The notes: generated by a model not told the origin, from the letters alone. Positions 1 through 7,715 are shown, counted from the stretch's first letter. The stretch is 20,000 nt of DNA from Prorocentrum cordatum (GCA_963575745.1 CAUYUJ010014268.1:132501-152500); one strand, 5' to 3'. A program made the numbers and translations.

Positions 1-1726
1 GAGGGGGCCGTCTCAGATCCTGAGAAACTCGTTCTGACCACAGTGGTTGAACAGGGACCGACCATCCCTGCATTCCTATAGTCCCACCACGACATGTTCT
101 TAGAACCCAAAAGCGTTCTAATAACAAAAACAATGTTCTTAGAACATAAACCGAGAAATATTCCCCGCCAGAAGTGTTCTAAGAACATTTCGTGGAAACC
201 ACAACAGGTTCTTAGAACATTGTTTGATAGGGCTATGGGCGAGCCAGGACGCTTCGCCACTGCTTGATGTGGGCGGGTTCTGGGTCCCAGGGGGCGGCAG
301 GAAGGCCTTGCCTAGCAAGCGGCACCGCCCGATCAGTCGCAGCTCGAAGTCGGGGATTGGGGCAGTCGATATTCAGCCAACGCCTCGAGACTCTTATGTG
401 TTGGGGCCTCACAGAGACGGCCTAATATGATCCCTCTACCTTGAGACCACCCTTCACACTGCGTGCACACTATTTGCTCCCTCGACGCGGACCGACACGA
501 CCACTGGGAAACATCAGCTTTCCGACCCTCATGTCCAGCTATGGCGACGAGCTGGTGCCCCATGGAATAAGAGGGAAGCTTCTTCAAATACAGCGGGGGG
601 GTACGACATCCGTCCATCTGGACGTTCTCCAGCGACCCCTTATGCAACAGTGGAACACTTTCGACACTGTATGCCAGATTCACCTCCCTGCCACTCGTGC
701 CAAGACGCTTGCCGTGGAGACCGAAGGGGACGGAAGTGATGGGGCCTTGCCCACCGAACCTCGTTATCAAAACAGTGAAGAACGCGCGCAGCCAGTTGCA
801 CGAAATGTCCAGCTCGTTGCGCCGCCATGTTCAGCTCTTGCGTGAGCTGTGGCGTCAGAGAAGGGTGGAGACTGAGGACGTCTTGCGCGCACCGATCAGC
901 ATTCGCAGCAGTAATCGACGCTCTCCAACCCTTGACTTACATCATTATTCATGTGAGCCTCTACGTGCCTAATGCTGTTCATGAGGGCCGTGCCCTCAAG
1001 CTCGCGGGCGTAGTCCCTAGATTCCTGCGAACTGGTCTGACTGTGCCGATTGCTCTGCCGCGCTTTTCTGAGCAGTTCGAATGGCAGCCGCGCTGTCGGC
1101 ACCGAGCTCTGCCGGCCTGGTGGCGATCTGTCCGCAGATCGCTATGCCTACATGCTCGGCCATGGCGGGAGGGGGGAGGGCTGCGGGAGCGAGCCTGGCA
1201 CTACTCCCCCGACGATCGCGAGTGGATCCTCACCTTCATCTGGGCAGACGGCAATCGACCACGAGGCTCGTTGCAGAAGTCGGATGCACGGCTTGCTGCT
1301 CGACCCGTCCGGAACCAGCCGACGGGGGGCAGAGTCTGTGAAACTAGCTATCTCCTCGGGTTCCATGTCGAGCGAGTTGCCTTCATGATCTACAGATGCA
1401 CCTCAGGCGACGTCGACGGACGAGGCAACTCGCTATCCTGATACACGTGCACCCCACTCGTGAACATGAGGAGGTCAGGGTCTGTTCGTGCAGCGTTTAC
1501 AGAGGCCTCGGGGACCTCTGGAACATTCCTGGCTTCAGTTACTCAATGTACCTGGCACATTCAGAGACTGAGGTGGGCTGTATCTGGTTGGCCACACTCA
1601 CGCACACCGTCACACAAGTAACCCGCACAAATTGAACGATCGTTAGTCCACAGCCCTGTGCAACCGAAAACATACTTTTGGTACCGCGTCTACTTACGAG
1701 CGGCCGAACTCACGCGATCATGAACC
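1..1726. other. Anonymous region without a supported gene
   Basis: Apart from the palindrome cluster at 96-218, this stretch is not obviously repetitive. Frames of 134-204 codons are open on both strands (about 333-1441), but they overlap each other, show no recognisable domain, and have no consistent codon pattern. It could be intergenic or intronic. Dinoflagellate introns with GC or GA donors cannot be called by eye, so a short exon could be missed here. Confidence 0.5.
96..218. repeat. Cluster of near-palindromic GTTCTWAGAAC motifs
   Basis: Four 11-bp motifs of the form GTTCTWAGAAC start at 96, 135, 176 and 208, and a degenerate fifth (GTTCTAATAAC) starts at 115. Start-to-start spacings are 19, 20, 41 and 32 bp. 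The intervening sequence is AT-richer than the surroundings. The motifs could be protein-binding half-site pairs or the remains of a short satellite; no function is known to me. Confidence 0.6.
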
Positions 1727-2104
1727 AGGAGGCGGAGAAGGAGGAGGAGGAGGAAGAAGAACGCTGCGAGCCGCGTGCTTGAAGTCCGATCAAAGTCAAA
1801 AAGCAGGAGGAGGAGGAGGAGGAGGAAAAATGCTGCGAGCCCCGTGCTTCAAATCCGATCAACGTCAACAAGTAGGAGGAGAAGGAGGAGGAGGAGGAGG
1901 AGGAGGAAGAGGAGGAGGAGGAACGCTGCGAGCCCCGTGCTTCAAGTCCGATCAACGTCAAGGAGGAGAAGGGGGGGGGGGGGGAGGAGGAGAAAGGAGG
2001 AGGAGAAGAGGAGGAGGAGGAGGTGGAGAGGAGGAGGAGGAGGAGGAGGAGGAGGCGGAGGAGGAGGAAGAGGAGGAGAGGAGGAGGAGGAGGAGGAGAG
2101 GGGG
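1727..2104 (+). repeat. (AGG)n tract with three embedded ~47-bp units
   Basis: This is an interrupted AGG trinucleotide tract. Three related non-simple units beginning AAYGCTGCGAGC start at 1760, 1829 and 1922; each runs about 47 bp to a GTCAA motif and is separated from the next by AGG repeats. The composite unit (AGG run plus 47-mer) was therefore amplified, after which the AGG runs changed length independently (offsets 69 and 93 bp). Poly-Gly, poly-Arg and poly-Glu frames across it are artefacts. Confidence 0.9.
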
Positions 2105-2220
2105 CTGCTCGGCCTGGGCCGCCTCGGACACCTGCTTGTGCAGCGCCTGCTGGGCGGCGACCTCGGCTCGGGCGGAGGCAGCCCGACCGCACCAGCGGAG
2201 CTGCGCCCCCCCGGAACATC
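2105..2220 (-). other. Possible short exon fragment between AGG and CCT tracts
   Basis: Between the two trinucleotide tracts lies about 115 bp of non-simple sequence. On the minus strand one frame reads a non-repetitive Ala/Gln/Glu-rich peptide that looks helical or coiled-coil-like (containing ASARAEVAAQQALHKQVSEA), with third positions nearly all G or C. The frame runs into the low-complexity tracts on both sides. No convincing GT donor is visible, only possible GC donors, and no family was recognised. It may be a captured or relict exon or chance. Confidence 0.2.
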
Positions 2221-2245
2221 ATGGCAGAGGCCGGCATGGGCATAA

Positions 2246-2413
2246 CCTCTCCTCCTCCTCCTCCTCCTCCTCCTCCTCCTCCTCCTCCTCCTCCTCCTCC
2301 TCTCCTCCTCCTCCTCCTCCTCCTCCTCTCCTCCGCCTGCCCTCCTCCCCCTCCCCCTCCTCCTCCTCCTCCTCCTCCTCCTCCTCCTCCTCCTCCTCCT
2401 CCTCCTCCTCCTC
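2246..2413 (+). repeat. (CCT)n microsatellite
   Basis: This is a nearly pure CTC/CCT trinucleotide run with a few interruptions. It is the reverse complement in type of the AGG tract ending at 2104, so the two could pair over about 100 bp with a ~140-bp spacer. Poly-Pro, poly-Ser, poly-Leu and (minus strand) poly-Glu frames are artefacts. Confidence 0.95.
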
Positions 2414-3150
2414 AGACATGCTCGCGTCGCGAAGCAATCACGACAGGAGGTCTGGGCCGGTTGCGGCCTCTGGGAGCCCTCGCCGGGGCCCCGGGACCGC
2501 CAACCAACGAGACGACCCGGGGCGGAAGACCAGGCCCCGCGGGGAAGACATCGGGCTGCCAGAGGCCCCGCGGGGAAGACATCGGGGCAGCGCACGTCTG
2601 AGGCTCCCTGCCGCTCCGGCGGCTCGGGGCGGCAGTCTTCCGCCTCCGAGTGCTCGCCCTCCTCTCCCCCCCGCGGCCGCCCTGCCCTCCGGCCCTGCCC
2701 TCCGCGCCCGCATGTTTGGGGCTCCCTGCCGCTCCGGCTGCTCGTGGCGGTAGTCTTCTGCCTCCGAGTGCTCGCCCTCCTCTCCCCCCCGCTACACGCA
2801 AGAGTGACCCTCGGTAAGAGTGAGCTGTGGTGCGCGGCATCACGGGGGCGCGGGGGAGCCAAACCCAAGCGCACAAGCCGCTCATATCGCAGCGCGTTCG
2901 GCGATTGGGGGACCCATTTGGGCCCGCACCAAAGGTCACTCCAGCGAAAAAGCCACTCTTACGTCTAGCCGATCTCCCTCCCCCGCGACCGCCCTGCCCT
3001 TCTTTCTCCCTTCTCACGCATGCCGGCCACTTCGTTCTGTGGTGCCCCTGCATCGCTGCCACGCTGGAGCGGATCGTCCCGCCTCGCTGCCGCCGGGGAA
3101 GAAAAATGACTGGGGCTCCCTACCTCCTCCACCCACGTCAAGGCAGTTCC
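2414..3150. repeat. GC-rich region with 72-bp duplication
   Basis: A segment of about 72 bp is present at 2602-2673 and again at 2720-2791 with only about five differences. A shorter motif (GGCCCCGCGGGGAAGACATC) occurs twice between 2530 and 2585, and weaker relatives continue to about 3100. The open frames on both strands simply repeat with the duplication. From 2792 to 3150 I see no feature beyond these degenerate echoes. Confidence 0.75.
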
Positions 3151-3151
3151 T

Positions 3152-3310
3152 GTTCAAAGCGGCCTCGCCAAACTGACAGGCCCAACTTCGCTGATCTCTC
3201 AAGAGGAACGCGCCTGGTAGTAGAACGGAGAACTTGAAGGGACTTACGACGAGGGGACTCTCGACGGGCGGGTGTATTGCAGCCCCGTTGATGCATCGTT
3301 GATTTGTCCT
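3152..3310 (+). repeat. Dispersed repeat, copy 1
   Basis: This segment aligns in the same orientation with 7556-7715. Shared blocks include a CAAAGCGG start, CCAAACTG.CAGGCCCAA near 3170, and CGGGNGGGTGNATTGCAGC followed by TGATGCAT near 3270-3300. Similarity is moderate with small gaps. It has no terminal repeats and no coding capacity. Confidence 0.65.
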
Positions 3311-3422
3311 GGACCTCCTTCTCCTCCACTTGTATGTTCTCTGCAAACAGCCCCTGCCTGGCACGCCCCCGGACGTGTCGGTGTGGCGGGCGGGGCGTTG
3401 CGCCTAAGCCTTCCCCACCGCC

Positions 3423-3578
3423 GATGCCCCCTGAAGCTCACAAGTTCGTAGCAGCTTTGAGGATTGAGGGAGGGGCAGGTTTTAAACACGTGGCTCTCGC
3501 CTGAGCGCCGCGCACATGCGCCTCCAAAGTCTGCACCAGCTTCCAGGTTGGAGGGCGGCTCCTTCCTTCGAGAGTTCA
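3423..3578 (+). repeat. Degenerate ~80-bp satellite, segment 1
   Basis: The segment carries the diagnostic core GGCTCTCGCCTGAGCGCCG (near 3491) and flanking blocks (AAGTTCGTAGCAGCTTTGAGG, then AGGTTGGAGGGCGGCTCC) that match units at 5785-6085. It ends exactly where the foldback-like element begins. No protein is encoded. Confidence 0.6.
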
Positions 3579-3689
3579 TCCTAATGGTGAAATCAGACAC
3601 CACGCAAAAACACCACGCAAATACACTACGCAAAAACACTACGCAAAAACACCACGCGCACGCTGGAGGGTGAATTAGACATCACGCAA

Positions 3690-3770
3690 ATACACCACGC
3701 AAAAAACACCACGCAAAAACACCACGTAGCGGTTTTGCGTGGTGTTTTTGCGTGGTGTGTTTGCGTGGTG
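3690..3770. repeat. Arm junction hairpin of the foldback-like element
   Basis: The left-arm motif (ending AAAAACACCACG at 3726) meets the right-arm motif (starting CGTGGTGTTTTT at 3738) across an 11-nt spacer. This gives a long near-perfect stem in which the polarity of the repeat switches. Confidence 0.8.
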
Positions 3771-4475
3771 TTTTTGTGCGCCGCTGGGGCGGCGCGGGGA
3801 CGCAGTGGGGCAGGTCGCGGTTCACGTGGTGTGTTTTTGCGTGGTGTTTTTGCGTGGTGTATTTGCGTAGTGTATTTGTGCGCCGCTGGGGCGGCGCGGG
3901 GACGCAGTGGGGCAGGTCGCGGTTCACGCGGCGTGTTTTTTTGTTCTGCGTGGTGTTTTTGCGTGGTGTATTTGCGTGGTGTTTTTGTGCGCCGCTGGGG
4001 CGGCGCGGGGACGCAGTGGGGAAGGTCGCGGTTCACGTGGTGCTTTTGCGTGGTGTTTTTGCGTGGTGTTTTTTTGCACCGCTGTGGCGGCGCCGGAGCG
4101 CCGTGGGACAGGTCGCGGTTCACGTGGTGTGTTTTTGCGTGGTGTTTTTGCGTGGTGTATTTGCGTAGTGTATTTGTGCGCCGCTGGGGCGGCGCGGGGA
4201 CGCAGTGGGGCAGGTCGCGGTTCACGCGGCGTGTTTTTCTGCGTGGTGTTTTTGCGTGGTGTTTTTGCGTGGTGTATTTGCGTGGTGTTTTTGTGCACCG
4301 CTGTGGCGGCGCGGGGACGCAGTGGGGCAGGTCGCGGTTCACGTGGTGTTTTTTTTTTGCTATGCGTGGAGCGGCGCCAGGGCGCCCAGGGGCGCAGCTG
4401 GAGCGCCGCTGCAGTGCCGCTGCAACGCCCCTGGAGCGCAGTGGGGCAGGTCGCGGTTTACGTGGTGTTTTATAC
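3738..4475 (+). repeat. Composite minisatellite, ~100-120 bp units
   Basis: Units consist of a GCGTGGTGTWTTT run plus a GC core ending in AGGTCGCGGTT. The cores fall at about 3811, 3913, 4021, 4109, 4211, 4328 and 4447, with spacings of 88-119 bp. The core contains a small hairpin (GCGCCGC/GCGGCGC). Positions 3811-3940 and 4109-4238 appear identical over 130 bp, so a two-to-three-unit block was duplicated recently. Cys/Val/Phe-rich frames on both strands are artefacts. Confidence 0.9.
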
Positions 4476-4490
4476 GTCGTCCTCCATGTC

Positions 4491-4568
4491 CTCCTCCTCA
4501 CACATTTCCTCCTCCTCCTTCTCCTCCTCCTCCTCCTCCTCCTCCTCCTCCTCCTCCTCCTCCTCCTT
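4491..4568 (+). repeat. (CCT)n microsatellite inside the foldback-like element
   Basis: This is a CTC/TCC trinucleotide run that interrupts the minisatellite and borders the unique interior segment. Confidence 0.95.
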
Positions 4569-4876
4569 CAAAGATAGCGGCTGCACCCCTTCTTTGCTCC
4601 TGCGCTTCCCTGGCCACCTCAACCTGACCGGGCATCGTTTTTGGATGGGCCAGTGGCGCAGAGCGTCAAGAATCCAGCTCCTACGTCACAGCCGCCGTCA
4701 TCGTCGCCGCCACTGCTGCCGACGCCGTCGCCGCGGCCGTCGTCGCACGGCCCTGGCAGGGCGGCCGAAGGCGGACGAGGGAGGGTGGAGGAGCCAGAGC
4801 AGCGCAAACAGCAGCGGGGGCAGGGGCAGCAGGGGCTCGACTCTCAACCCCCGACCCTCGAACCACGACGTCGGGG
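4569..4876 (+). other. Unique interior segment of the foldback-like element
   Basis: About 300 bp that is not part of the array. One plus-strand frame from ATG 4641 reads a Pro/Ser/Gln-rich, disordered-looking peptide and then runs into the repeats. No domain is recognised. It may be captured host sequence, but nothing shows it is expressed. Confidence 0.3.
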
Positions 4877-5093
4877 AGTCTTTGCGTGGTGTTTTTGCGT
4901 GGTGTTTGCGTGCGCCGCTGGAGCGGCGCCGGAGCGCCGTGGGGTGGGTCGCGGTTTACGTGGTGTTTTTGCGTGGTGTTTGCATGCGCCGCTGGAGCGG
5001 CGGTTTACGTGGTGTTTTTGCGTGGTGTTTGCATGCGCCGCTGGAGCGGCGGTGGTGTTTTTGCGTGGTGTTTGCGTGGTGTGTTTACGTGGT
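4877..5093 (+). repeat. Minisatellite continuation, right arm
   Basis: GCGTGGTGTTT motifs and cores (GCGCCGCTGGAGCGGC, 8-bp stem) recur at about 4911, 4984 and 5035. Here the core has GGAGC where the left block has GGGGC, and the stem is preserved in both versions. Confidence 0.9.
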
Positions 5094-5100
5094 GTATTTT

Positions 5101-5239
5101 ATTTCACCATTAAAGTATTTTATTTCACCATTAAGGTATTTTATTTCACCATTAAGGTATTCTATTTCACCATTAAGAAATTCTATTTCACCATTAAGAT
5201 TTCTATTTCACCATTAAAACGCTTATTTCACCATTAGGA
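5101..5239 (+). repeat. 21-bp tandem repeat at the right terminus
   Basis: Seven copies of ATTTCACCATTAAGGTATTT start at 5101, 5122, 5143, 5164, 5185, 5205 and 5225. The period is 21 bp, falling to 20 in the last intervals. The left terminus has the reverse complement once exactly (3579-3593) and once degenerately (about 3668). Confidence 0.95.
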
Positions 5240-5255
5240 GAAACCGTCCCTTCTC

Positions 5256-5320
5256 AAAGTGGGGTGCTCGTCCTCGCGCTGCGCGCATTCGTGTCAAAGT
5301 TTGGCAGCAACTTCAGGAAT
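5256..5320 (+). repeat. Degenerate ~80-bp satellite, segment 2
   Basis: CTCGCGCTGCGCGCATTCGTGTC is followed by GGCAGCAACTTCAGGAATCG, as in the units at 5970-6010. With the segment at 3423-3578 it suggests that the foldback-like element sits inside this satellite. Confidence 0.5.
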
Positions 5321-5343
5321 CGAACGGTCCACGGCCCGGCACT

Positions 5344-5525
5344 CCCACCCCCAGAGACGTCTGTTCTTGAGGCCCCCGGCTCGACGCTTCCTCGCCCGAA
5401 GCCCGCCAACGCCACCCCCCACCCACCCCGCGCCTCCACCACGGCTCGGGACCCCCCACCCCCAGAGACGTCTGTTTTTGGGCCCCCCCCCCAACGCTGT
5501 CTCGCCCGAAACCCACCCGAAGGGA
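5344..5525 (+). repeat. Imperfect direct duplication, 111-bp offset
   Basis: CCCACCCCCAGAGACGTCTG begins at 5344 and again at 5455. Each copy is followed by a C-rich stretch, a CGACGCT or AACGCT block, and TCGCCCGAA. The second copy has longer C runs. Frames on both strands differ between copies, which argues against coding. Confidence 0.75.
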
Positions 5526-5784
5526 TGTTTGCAAGAACATGGAATGTGTCAACCCATGAGTCAGAATCAATTGCACCAAATATATTGCACCACGTAGATT
5601 GCTTGCACCACAGAATTTGCACTAAAACACACAGCTGGGAGCCCAGACCGGCGAACATGTTTTCCTCTACCTCACCACGAGCACTGCTTGACGACGTCGT
5701 CGCGCGGATGTTGCCATCCGCGCGATTCCCACGCCTTGTTTGGGGTCGGCGGCAGAGGCGGCAGCCTTTAAATTGAACGTGTTC
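5526..5784. other. Anonymous spacer with short hairpin
   Basis: Relatively AT-rich up to about 5660, with four TTGCACYA motifs. At 5700-5725 there is a perfect 11-bp stem (TCGCGCGGATG) with a 4-nt loop, directly after a GACGACGTCGTC palindrome. No gene is seen. Confidence 0.6.
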
Positions 5785-6085
5785 AACATGCAGCTCTCGC
5801 CTAAGCGCCGCGCGCGCTCGTCTCCCAAGTTCGCAGCAGTTTGACGCATTGAGGGGGCAGTTTCAGAATGCGGCTCTCGCCAGAGCGCCGCGTGCAGTCG
5901 CCGCGCGAAAAAATTGCGGTAGCTTCACGGATGGAGGCCGGTTCCTTTTCAGGGTTCGCGCCTTTGCGCCGGGCGCATTCTCGCAAAACCGCGCAGCAAC
6001 TTCAAACATGGGCCAGTGGTTGTTTTCAATGCGGAGCTCTCGCGTCAGCGCTGCGCGCGTTCATGTCTGATGCATCGTTAAGCAG
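5785..6085 (+). repeat. Degenerate ~80-bp satellite, segment 3
   Basis: Four diverged units have cores near 5792 (GCTCTCGCCTAAGCGCCGCG), 5874, 5960 and 6035, with spacings of about 75-87 bp. Each core is followed by a CGCAGCARYTT-like block and a purine-rich block. Frames are interrupted and the period is variable, so this is an old non-coding satellite. Confidence 0.7.
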
Positions 6086-6228
6086 GATGGGTGGCTGTTC
6101 ATTTTTTACCTAACAGCGAAGACTGATAGGTTTCTAGTGGGGCCAAAAGACAGCATCCTGACGCCCCAGGGGGGTCTGGGCGGGATCCGGACGGGATCCG
6201 GGGACTCCTTTTATAGCCAACAGTTACG
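6086..6228. other. Short anonymous spacer
   Basis: It contains a small tandem (CGGGATCCGGA twice, about 6180-6200) and a partial copy of the following 73-bp unit (GCCAACAGTTACG). No gene is seen. Confidence 0.6.
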
Positions 6229-6430
6229 CACTTCGTGGTCTTCGAGTTCCCAGAACTCCATTCCTGGGCATGATTTTGAATGCCCGGAGCCAACTGTAGG
6301 CCACTTCGTGGTCTTCGAGTTCCCAGAACTCCATTCCTGGGCATGATTTTGAATGCCCGGAGCCAACTGTAGGCCACTTCGTGGTCTTCGAGTTCCCAGA
6401 ACTCCATTCCCGGGCCACATTTTGAATGCT
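6229..6430 (+). repeat. 73-bp tandem repeat, about 2.8 copies
   Basis: Units start CACTTCGTGGTCTTCGAGTT at 6229, 6302 and 6375. The first two are nearly identical, and the third diverges after GAACTCCATTCC. The period is not a multiple of three, so each copy is read in a different frame and the frames on either strand are not meaningful protein. Confidence 0.95.
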
Positions 6431-6992
6431 GCAGGCAGGCTGATGCTGCTGGGCAGGCTGAGGCTGAGGCCGAGGCTGAAGGCAGACTGAGGCTGAGGCT
6501 GAAGCAGGCTGAGGCTGAGGCTGAGGCTGAGGCTGAGGCAGGCTGAGCTGAGGCAGGCTGAGGCTGAGGCTGAGGCTGATGCAGGCTGAGGCTGAGGCAG
6601 GCAGAGGCTGAGGCCGAGGCTGAAGGCAGACTGAGGCTGAGGCTGAAGCAGGCTGAGGCTGAGGCTGAGGCAGGCTGAGGCTGAGGCTGAGGCAGGCTGA
6701 TGCTGAGGCAGGCTGAGGCTGAGGCTGAGGCTGATGCAGGCTGAGGCTGAGGCAGGCTGAGGCTGAGCCGAGGCTGAGGCTGAGCTGAGGCTGAAGCAGG
6801 CTGAGGCTGAGGCTGAGGCAGGCTGAGGCTGAGGCAGGCTGATGCTGAGGCTGAGGCAGGCTGAGGCTGAGGCTGAGGCTGAGGCCGAGGCTGAAGGCTG
6901 AGGCTGAGGCTGAAGCAGGCTGAGGCTGAGGCTGAGGCAGGCTGAAGCTGCTGAGGCTGAGGCTGAGGCTGATGCAGGCTGAGGCTGAGGCT
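6431..6992 (+). repeat. (GCTGAG)n hexamer array with higher-order structure
   Basis: About 560 bp of GCTGAG/GGCTGA hexamers with scattered variants (AGGCAGGCTGA, GAAGCAGG, TGATGCAGG). A marker block, AGGCTGAGGCCGAGGCTGAA, occurs at 6461, 6605 and 6876, and a close variant lies near 6765, which implies a higher-order period of about 144 bp. A minus-strand Gln/Pro/Ala/Ser frame of 267 codons is open throughout but is only the hexamer translated. Confidence 0.95.
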
Positions 6993-7164
6993 GTGACTGC
7001 GACTGCCGTTGCCACTGCGACTGTCATCGCGAATGCGACTGCGACTGCGAGAACAGCAGAATTCTACAACTGGATTCTCATCGGAATCTTAAGGGGAATG
7101 CTTCCAGGTATGCTTCTACACATCGTTGTTAGGTTGCTTTGCCGGGATAATTGTTTCAAGCTAG
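6993..7164. other. Degenerate GCGACT hexamers and anonymous spacer
   Basis: Positions 6993-7050 hold a different, degenerate hexamer (TGCGACTGCGAC-like). The remainder to 7164 is AT-richer unique sequence with no gene signal. Confidence 0.6.
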
Positions 7165-7400
7165 GGGTATCGCTGGAAACATCGCTCACTTCACAAAGCC
7201 AGAACTTCGACACATGTAGCGCTGCACGTATCCAGGCCAGCTCTTTTTCACAATGGAGCTGTCGCTTGAGACTTCCTTGGAGTTCATGATGGCACAAACG
7301 CAAGCTTGTGCAATCGCAACACGGGTGGGGGGCGGTCGTTCTTCGAAACGGAGATCTCGCTGGGCACCCCGCTGCACTGTATGATCCTACTTTTCCATCC
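7165..7400 (+). repeat. Degenerate ~80-bp satellite, segment 4
   Basis: TTCACAATGGAGCTGTCGCTTGAG (about 7249) and TTCGAAACGGAGATCTCGCTGGG (about 7333) are 84 bp apart and resemble the GCTCTCGCCTGAG core of the other segments. Divergence is high. Confidence 0.45.
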
Positions 7401-7562
7401 TCCTGGTCACGCGCTAGAGATATGCAAAGCAATTTATTTTACTGATATACTGAAATCATATATGATGGTCCTACTTGTCCAACCTCACGCACCTGAGATA
7501 TGCCTGGGCACCCCGTCGCACTACATGATCGCGCGCCTGAGATATGCAAAGCAACTTTCAAA
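7359..7562 (+). repeat. Interleaved direct repeats
   Basis: CTGGGCACCCCG occurs at about 7360 and 7503. GAGATATGC occurs three times (about 7417, 7493 and 7538), twice extended to GAGATATGCAAAGCAA. GATSGTCCTACTT-like blocks precede two of them. This looks like a local tandem duplication with subsequent loss. No coding potential. Confidence 0.7.
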
Positions 7563-7715
7563 AGCGGGATACTCGGCAAACTGGTAGGCCCAAGTGTGCT
7601 AGCCCTTAAAGGTGGGCGCTTCTTGCAATGACACGGAACACGTGAAGGGGTGCATGAGGGAGGAGACTTGGGACGGGAGGGTGCATTGCAGCACCTACTG
7701 ATGCATGTTTCTCCA
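7556..7715 (+). repeat. Dispersed repeat, copy 2
   Basis: This copy aligns with 3152-3310 in the same orientation, 4.4 kb away. The clearest shared block is CGGGAGGGTGCATTGCAGC followed by TGATGCAT. It lies just past the last open codon of the retrotransposon tail, so it may be pre-existing target sequence or, less likely, part of that element's 3' end. Confidence 0.65.

Larger units (their letters stand above)
3579..5239. mobile_element. Foldback-like repeat element with terminal inverted repeats
   Basis: The left end (3579-3593, TCCTAATGGTGAAAT) is the exact reverse complement of the right end (5225-5239). Inside each end come tandem copies of a CACCACGCAAAAA motif, in opposite orientations: a short left arm (3595-3726) and a long right arm (3738-4475 and 4877-5093). 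Inverted ends built of tandem subrepeats are the hallmark of Foldback/Galileo-type DNA elements. No transposase is visible, the interior is a CCT tract plus about 300 bp of unique sequence, and no clear target duplication flanks it. Long frames across the array reflect a stop-free repeat. The element assignment is inferred; a chance rearranged minisatellite is the alternative. Confidence 0.55.

Noticed and set aside
333-1441. Overlapping frames of 134-204 codons near the window start
   Set aside because: They overlap on opposite strands and show no motif, repeat or codon bias that favours one of them.
1710-2874. Long poly-Pro, poly-Arg, poly-Glu and poly-Leu frames
   Set aside because: They are translations of AGG/CCT runs, open in all frames, with no non-repetitive domain.
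3626-5237. Frames of 198-436 codons on both strands across the minisatellite
   Set aside because: The repeat unit lacks stops in several frames at once and the peptide is only the translated repeat; both strands are open.
3560-5260. Target-site duplication around the foldback-like element
   Set aside because: The bases just outside the two termini (GAGTTCA and GAAACCG) do not match convincingly.
6229-6430. Regular repeats that could suggest a CRISPR array
   Set aside because: Units are contiguous 73-bp tandem copies without unique spacers, and the genome is eukaryotic.
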